Source of the DNA: Bacteroidales bacterium
Lineage (GTDB): Bacteria > Bacteroidota > Bacteroidia > Bacteroidales > UBA932
DNA: 9,941 bases
Reading direction: 5' to 3'
Assembly (NCBI GenBank): GCA_009784635.1
Contig: WRBG01000063.1
Location: 1-9,941, forward strand
The position numbers were made by a program, and so were the translations under genes. Each line of letters begins with the position of its first letter. Within the stretch, counting starts at the first letter, position 1. Positions 7,370-9,941 of this stretch are shown one piece after another. The notes under the pieces were generated by a model that did no database searches, had not been told where the DNA came from, and saw only the letters and a list, made by a program, of their open reading frames with translations.

Positions 7370-7416
7370 TGCGATTACGTGAAATATTCCTACTTTTACG
7401 CGTTTATATGCGATTA
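7368..7416. repeat. 10-bp direct repeat TATGCGATTA in the divergent promoter region
   Basis: TATGCGATTA occurs at 7368-7377 and again at 7407-7416, with start points 39 bp apart. The first copy touches the candidate rluB -7 element and the second ends two bases before the permease ATG at 7419. It could be a pair of binding sites for a regulator of both divergent genes, or chance; nothing else in the sequence decides this. Confidence 0.4.
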
Positions 7417-7418
7417 AA

Positions 7419-8678
7419 ATGAAAAGTTCCTTTCGTCCCATCATATCCCCTCTGTTTAAAGAGAATCTGAATGTTGCTCTAACATCTGTAAAAACCAATA
7501 GATTAAGGTCTATTTTAACTATTTTGATTATTGCCGTGGGCATTATGGCGCTGGTAGGTATTTTGACGGCCATAGAAGCAATCAGCAGCTCGGTCAACGA
7601 CAGTTTCAGAAGTTTAGGCGCTTCTGCCTTTACTATTCGCTCCCGCTTTGCTTCTGCAGAAGGGGGCAATGTCCGAGCGCGGGTAAGAAATACCCCCACC
7701 ATTACCTACTTTCAAGCTATGGAGTTTGTCTCCAAATACAAGGAACCGGCGTGGGTGTCTGTTTCGTCTACGGTGTTAAGCGGAGCGGTTATCAAATACG
7801 AATCGGAAAAAACCAATCCCACCATTAATGTGATAGGCGTGGACCAAAACTATTTACAGGTAAGGGATATGTCTGTTCGGTCGGGCCGGAATATTGCAGA
7901 CCACGACGTGGCTGCCGGTAGTTTTGTGGCCGTGATAGGCAACGATATTGCCGCTTTATTTAGGGGCAGAGACCCCTTGGGCGCCTTTATCAATGTGAAC
8001 GGGATTCGCTATATGGTGATTGGCTTGCTGGAATCTCGCGGGGGTGGTTTTGGCGGCGGGCCAAACGCTCAAGTATTAATTCCCCTAAACAACGCCCGGG
8101 CCAACTTTGGTACGGCCACCCAAAACTACCGAATCACGGTGCTTCCCAGAAATCCCGGGAATCAAGAACACGCTATGGGAGAGGCAGAAATTTGCTTTAG
8201 AGCCATCCGGCGTTTGGCCCCTATGGACCAAAACGATTTTAGGATAGACCGCGCCAACGCCTTCATGGAATCCTTGAATGAAATTTTGGGTTATATCAAG
8301 GTTGTGGCTTTTATCGTTGGCTTTATTACCTTGCTGGGTGCCGCCGTAGGCTTGATGAACATCATGTTGGTTTCTGTAAATGAGCGTATTCGAGAAATAG
8401 GCACCCGCAAGGCCATGGGCGCCACTTCTGCCACCATCAAGCTGCAATTTCTCATGGAATCCATTGTGATTGGTCAGTTAGGCGGGATATTGGGCATTGT
8501 GCTTGGGGTGCTGGCCGGAAACGTCACGGCCCTATTGATTAAGATTCCCTTTGTTTTGCCTTGGCTTTGGATTGTGGTGGGAATTACCGTGTGCTTCTTG
8601 GTGGGCATAGCTTCGGGCTACATCCCCGCCGTCCGCGCCTCCCGCTTAGACCCCATCGAAGCGTTGCGGTATGAATGA
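7419..8678 (+). CDS. ABC transporter permease, MacB/FtsX family
   Basis: This 419-residue protein has the four-helix MacB/FtsX layout: a first helix near 31-53, a large extracytoplasmic domain (about 55-290, MacB_PCD type) and three C-terminal helices near 294-317, 346-373 and 380-401. Family signatures include VSVNERIREIGTRKAMGA (318-335) after the second helix and the C-terminal end YIPAVRASRLDPIEALRYE (401-419). The motif VLIPLNNA (219-226) and Gly-rich stretch GGGFGGG (208-214) fall in the periplasmic domain. Such permeases work mechanically from the periplasm with a cytoplasmic ATPase to export peptides, lipoproteins or drugs, or to drive efflux pumps. No ATPase gene adjoins it: upstream is divergent rluB, downstream a convergent peptidase. 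The ATG at 7419 follows an A-rich leader (ATTAAAATG). Substrate unknown. Confidence 0.93.
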   Translation: MKSSFRPIISPLFKENLNVALTSVKTNRLRSILTILIIAVGIMALVGILTAIEAISSSVNDSFRSLGASAFTIRSRFASAEGGNVRARVRNTPTITYFQAMEFVSKYKEPAWVSVSSTVLSGAVIKYESEKTNPTINVIGVDQNYLQVRDMSVRSGRNIADHDVAAGSFVAVIGNDIAALFRGRDPLGAFINVNGIRYMVIGLLESRGGGFGGGPNAQVLIPLNNARANFGTATQNYRITVLPRNPGNQEHAMGEAEICFRAIRRLAPMDQNDFRIDRANAFMESLNEILGYIKVVAFIVGFITLLGAAVGLMNIMLVSVNERIREIGTRKAMGATSATIKLQFLMESIVIGQLGGILGIVLGVLAGNVTALLIKIPFVLPWLWIVVGITVCFLVGIASGYIPAVRASRLDPIEALRYE

Positions 8679-8725
8679 TGTTGTTGCCCAAGTGCTGAAA
8701 AAGGGTACTCGCCCCCGAGAATGTA

Positions 8726-9941
8726 TTACTTCCTCAAGTGTTTGACTAAAAATTCAAAAACCTTTCGGGTAACGTAGTCGTCGCCTAAACTATGTCCGTA
8801 GTTAGGCAGGTAAAGTTGTTCAAAATCCTTATCGGCTTTAACTAAAGCATTGACAACTTGTAAAGTAGATGTTGGGTCCACGTTGTCGTCGAGTTCTCCG
8901 TTAATCAGCAACAGCTTTCCTTCTAATTTGTGGGCGTTGTCTACGTTGGAATTTTCGGCATACCAGGGGCCGACCGGATAGCCCATCCATTGTTCATTCC
9001 ACCAGATTTTGTCCATCCGGTTGTCGTGGCAGCCACAGAGCGCTACCCCCACCTTGTAAAAATCTCCATGAAACAACAAGGCCCCCAACGTACTTTGCCC
9101 TCCTGCCGAATAGCCATAGATTCCCATATTGTCCACATCCATATACGGATATTTTTTTGCCGCTTCCTTAATCCAAAGAATACGGTCGGGGAAACCGGCG
9201 TCTTTGAGGTTCCTCCAGCAAACGTCGTGAAAAGATTTAGAGCGGTTGGCCGTTCCCATGCCGTCTATGCTAACGACAATAAATCCCATTTCGATTAGTT
9301 TGGAAAACCGAATGTAGGCCGAAAAATTTTTGTCCACAAAAGAGTCGTGGGGGCCTGCATAGATATATTCCACAATCGGATATTTTTTGGAAGGGTCAAA
9401 GTGGGAGGGTCTGAAAATAGTCCCCCAAATGTCGGTCTTCCCATCCCTTCCTTTGGCAGTAAATACTTCCGGCATGGTAAAGCCGGTGGATAGAAGTTCA
9501 GAAATGTTGGCTTTTTGCAGTTCCATTATTATTTTCCCGTCTGAGGCATTACGTACCACAGACACGGGAGGCATATGGGGCTGGGAGTACACATCAACCA
9601 AATAGCGATAATCCGAACTAAAGGATACCCAATGGTTGGCTTGTTCGGGGGTCAAGTCGGTTATGGCTCCGCTTTTTAGGTCAATTCGGTAATAATGTAT
9701 ATGGTAGGGGTCTTCGCCCAAAGCTTGATTTTTTCCGTTGCCGGAAATAATCAGATAATTGTCTTGTTCGTTGACGTGAATCACATCTCTAACCACCCAT
9801 TCGCCTTTGGTCAACTGTTTTTTGACGGCTCCGGTAGCCAGTTCAATCATATAAAGATGCCTCCAATTGTCGCGTTCAGATGCCCAAAGAACATGTTTAT
9901 CGTCTTGCATATAATGTACATAGATACGATTATAATAAATA
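8726..9941 (-). CDS. S9 family serine peptidase, DPP-IV-like (5' end outside window)
   Basis: This is the C-terminal part of a prolyl-oligopeptidase-family enzyme. The frame stays open through base 9941, so the Met codon at 9910 is internal; residues before it (RIYVHY, then MQDDKHVLWASERDNWRHLY) continue the beta-propeller motif normally written SERDGWNHLY. Numbering from that Met, the propeller end (DPPIV_N) runs to about 150 and the alpha/beta hydrolase domain (Peptidase_S9) from about 170 to 394. The triad is S268 in GYSAGG, D341 in NGELDDNVDP and H373 in NYGHSLG. The common DPP-IV nucleophile motif is GWSYGG, so GYSAGG is a small departure. About 400 residues are visible of a usual 700-800. 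It probably acts in the periplasm on peptides, but a signal peptide would be in the missing part. Confidence 0.92.
   Translation of the reverse strand, partial: IYYNRIYVHYMQDDKHVLWASERDNWRHLYMIELATGAVKKQLTKGEWVVRDVIHVNEQDNYLIISGNGKNQALGEDPYHIHYYRIDLKSGAITDLTPEQANHWVSFSSDYRYLVDVYSQPHMPPVSVVRNASDGKIIMELQKANISELLSTGFTMPEVFTAKGRDGKTDIWGTIFRPSHFDPSKKYPIVEYIYAGPHDSFVDKNFSAYIRFSKLIEMGFIVVSIDGMGTANRSKSFHDVCWRNLKDAGFPDRILWIKEAAKKYPYMDVDNMGIYGYSAGGQSTLGALLFHGDFYKVGVALCGCHDNRMDKIWWNEQWMGYPVGPWYAENSNVDNAHKLEGKLLLINGELDDNVDPTSTLQVVNALVKADKDFEQLYLPNYGHSLGDDYVTRKVFEFLVKHLRK

Noticed and set aside
7349..7702. An upstream extension of the rluB frame by 120 codons
   Set aside because: It runs antisense through the start of the MacB-like permease and resembles no RluB extension; ATGs at 7342 or 7348 directly follow a -7 promoter element.
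8708..8719. CTCG-CCCC-CGAG hairpin between the permease and the S9 peptidase
   Set aside because: A four-base-pair stem without a following T-run on either strand is too weak to call a terminator.
9908..9910. ATG at 9910 as the start of the S9 peptidase
   Set aside because: The frame remains open to the window end and the upstream codons continue the family's propeller sequence, so the gene is cut by the window edge.

Overview
The window looks like chromosomal DNA from a member of the Bacteroidota, probably Bacteroidales. The evidence is indirect. Start codons lack Shine-Dalgarno sequences and sit in A/T-rich leaders. Two positions carry a perfect TAnnTTTG promoter -7 element of the Bacteroidota type. 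Several families have the form usual in that phylum: a 5'-nucleotidase split into two separately secreted proteins, a pseudouridine synthase with a long Arg/Pro-rich N-terminal extension, and a DPP-IV-like S9 peptidase. No RNA gene, insertion sequence, integrase, CRISPR array or phage gene is visible. Genes fill almost the whole window; the longest gap is about 75 bases.

Bases 17-3880 form a tight rightward operon of four genes. It encodes an ABC exporter ATPase (NatA/YhaQ type), its ABC-2 permease (NatB type), a secreted 5'-nucleotidase C-terminal (substrate-binding) domain, and a secreted 5'-nucleotidase metallophosphatase (catalytic) domain. Successive genes overlap by 4 bp, are separated by 1 bp, and overlap by 8 bp. 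The two nucleotidase halves together carry all the recognisable metal, catalytic and base-stacking residues, but in the reverse of the usual fused order.

Bases 7369-3882 form a leftward operon of three overlapping genes. A large-subunit rRNA pseudouridine synthase (rluB-like) carries a 156-residue tandem-repeat extension. It is followed by the ribosome-assembly GTPase Era and by a predicted lipoprotein alpha/beta hydrolase of the secretory-lipase kind. The first two act in ribosome biogenesis; the third is an unexpected partner. This operon meets the first one tail to tail with a single base between the stop codons.

Bases 7419-8678 hold a single rightward MacB/FtsX-type ABC permease without an ATPase beside it. 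It is divergent from rluB across a short shared promoter region that contains a 10-bp direct repeat. Bases 8726-9941 hold the C-terminal half of a leftward S9 (DPP-IV-like) peptidase; its 5' end lies beyond the window.

Most of the content is recognisable housekeeping or envelope machinery. The best candidates for a second look are the 126-bp higher-order repeat inside rluB, the inverted-order split nucleotidase joined to an ABC exporter, and the lipoprotein hydrolase coupled to era. I did not find a clear new defence or mobile system.
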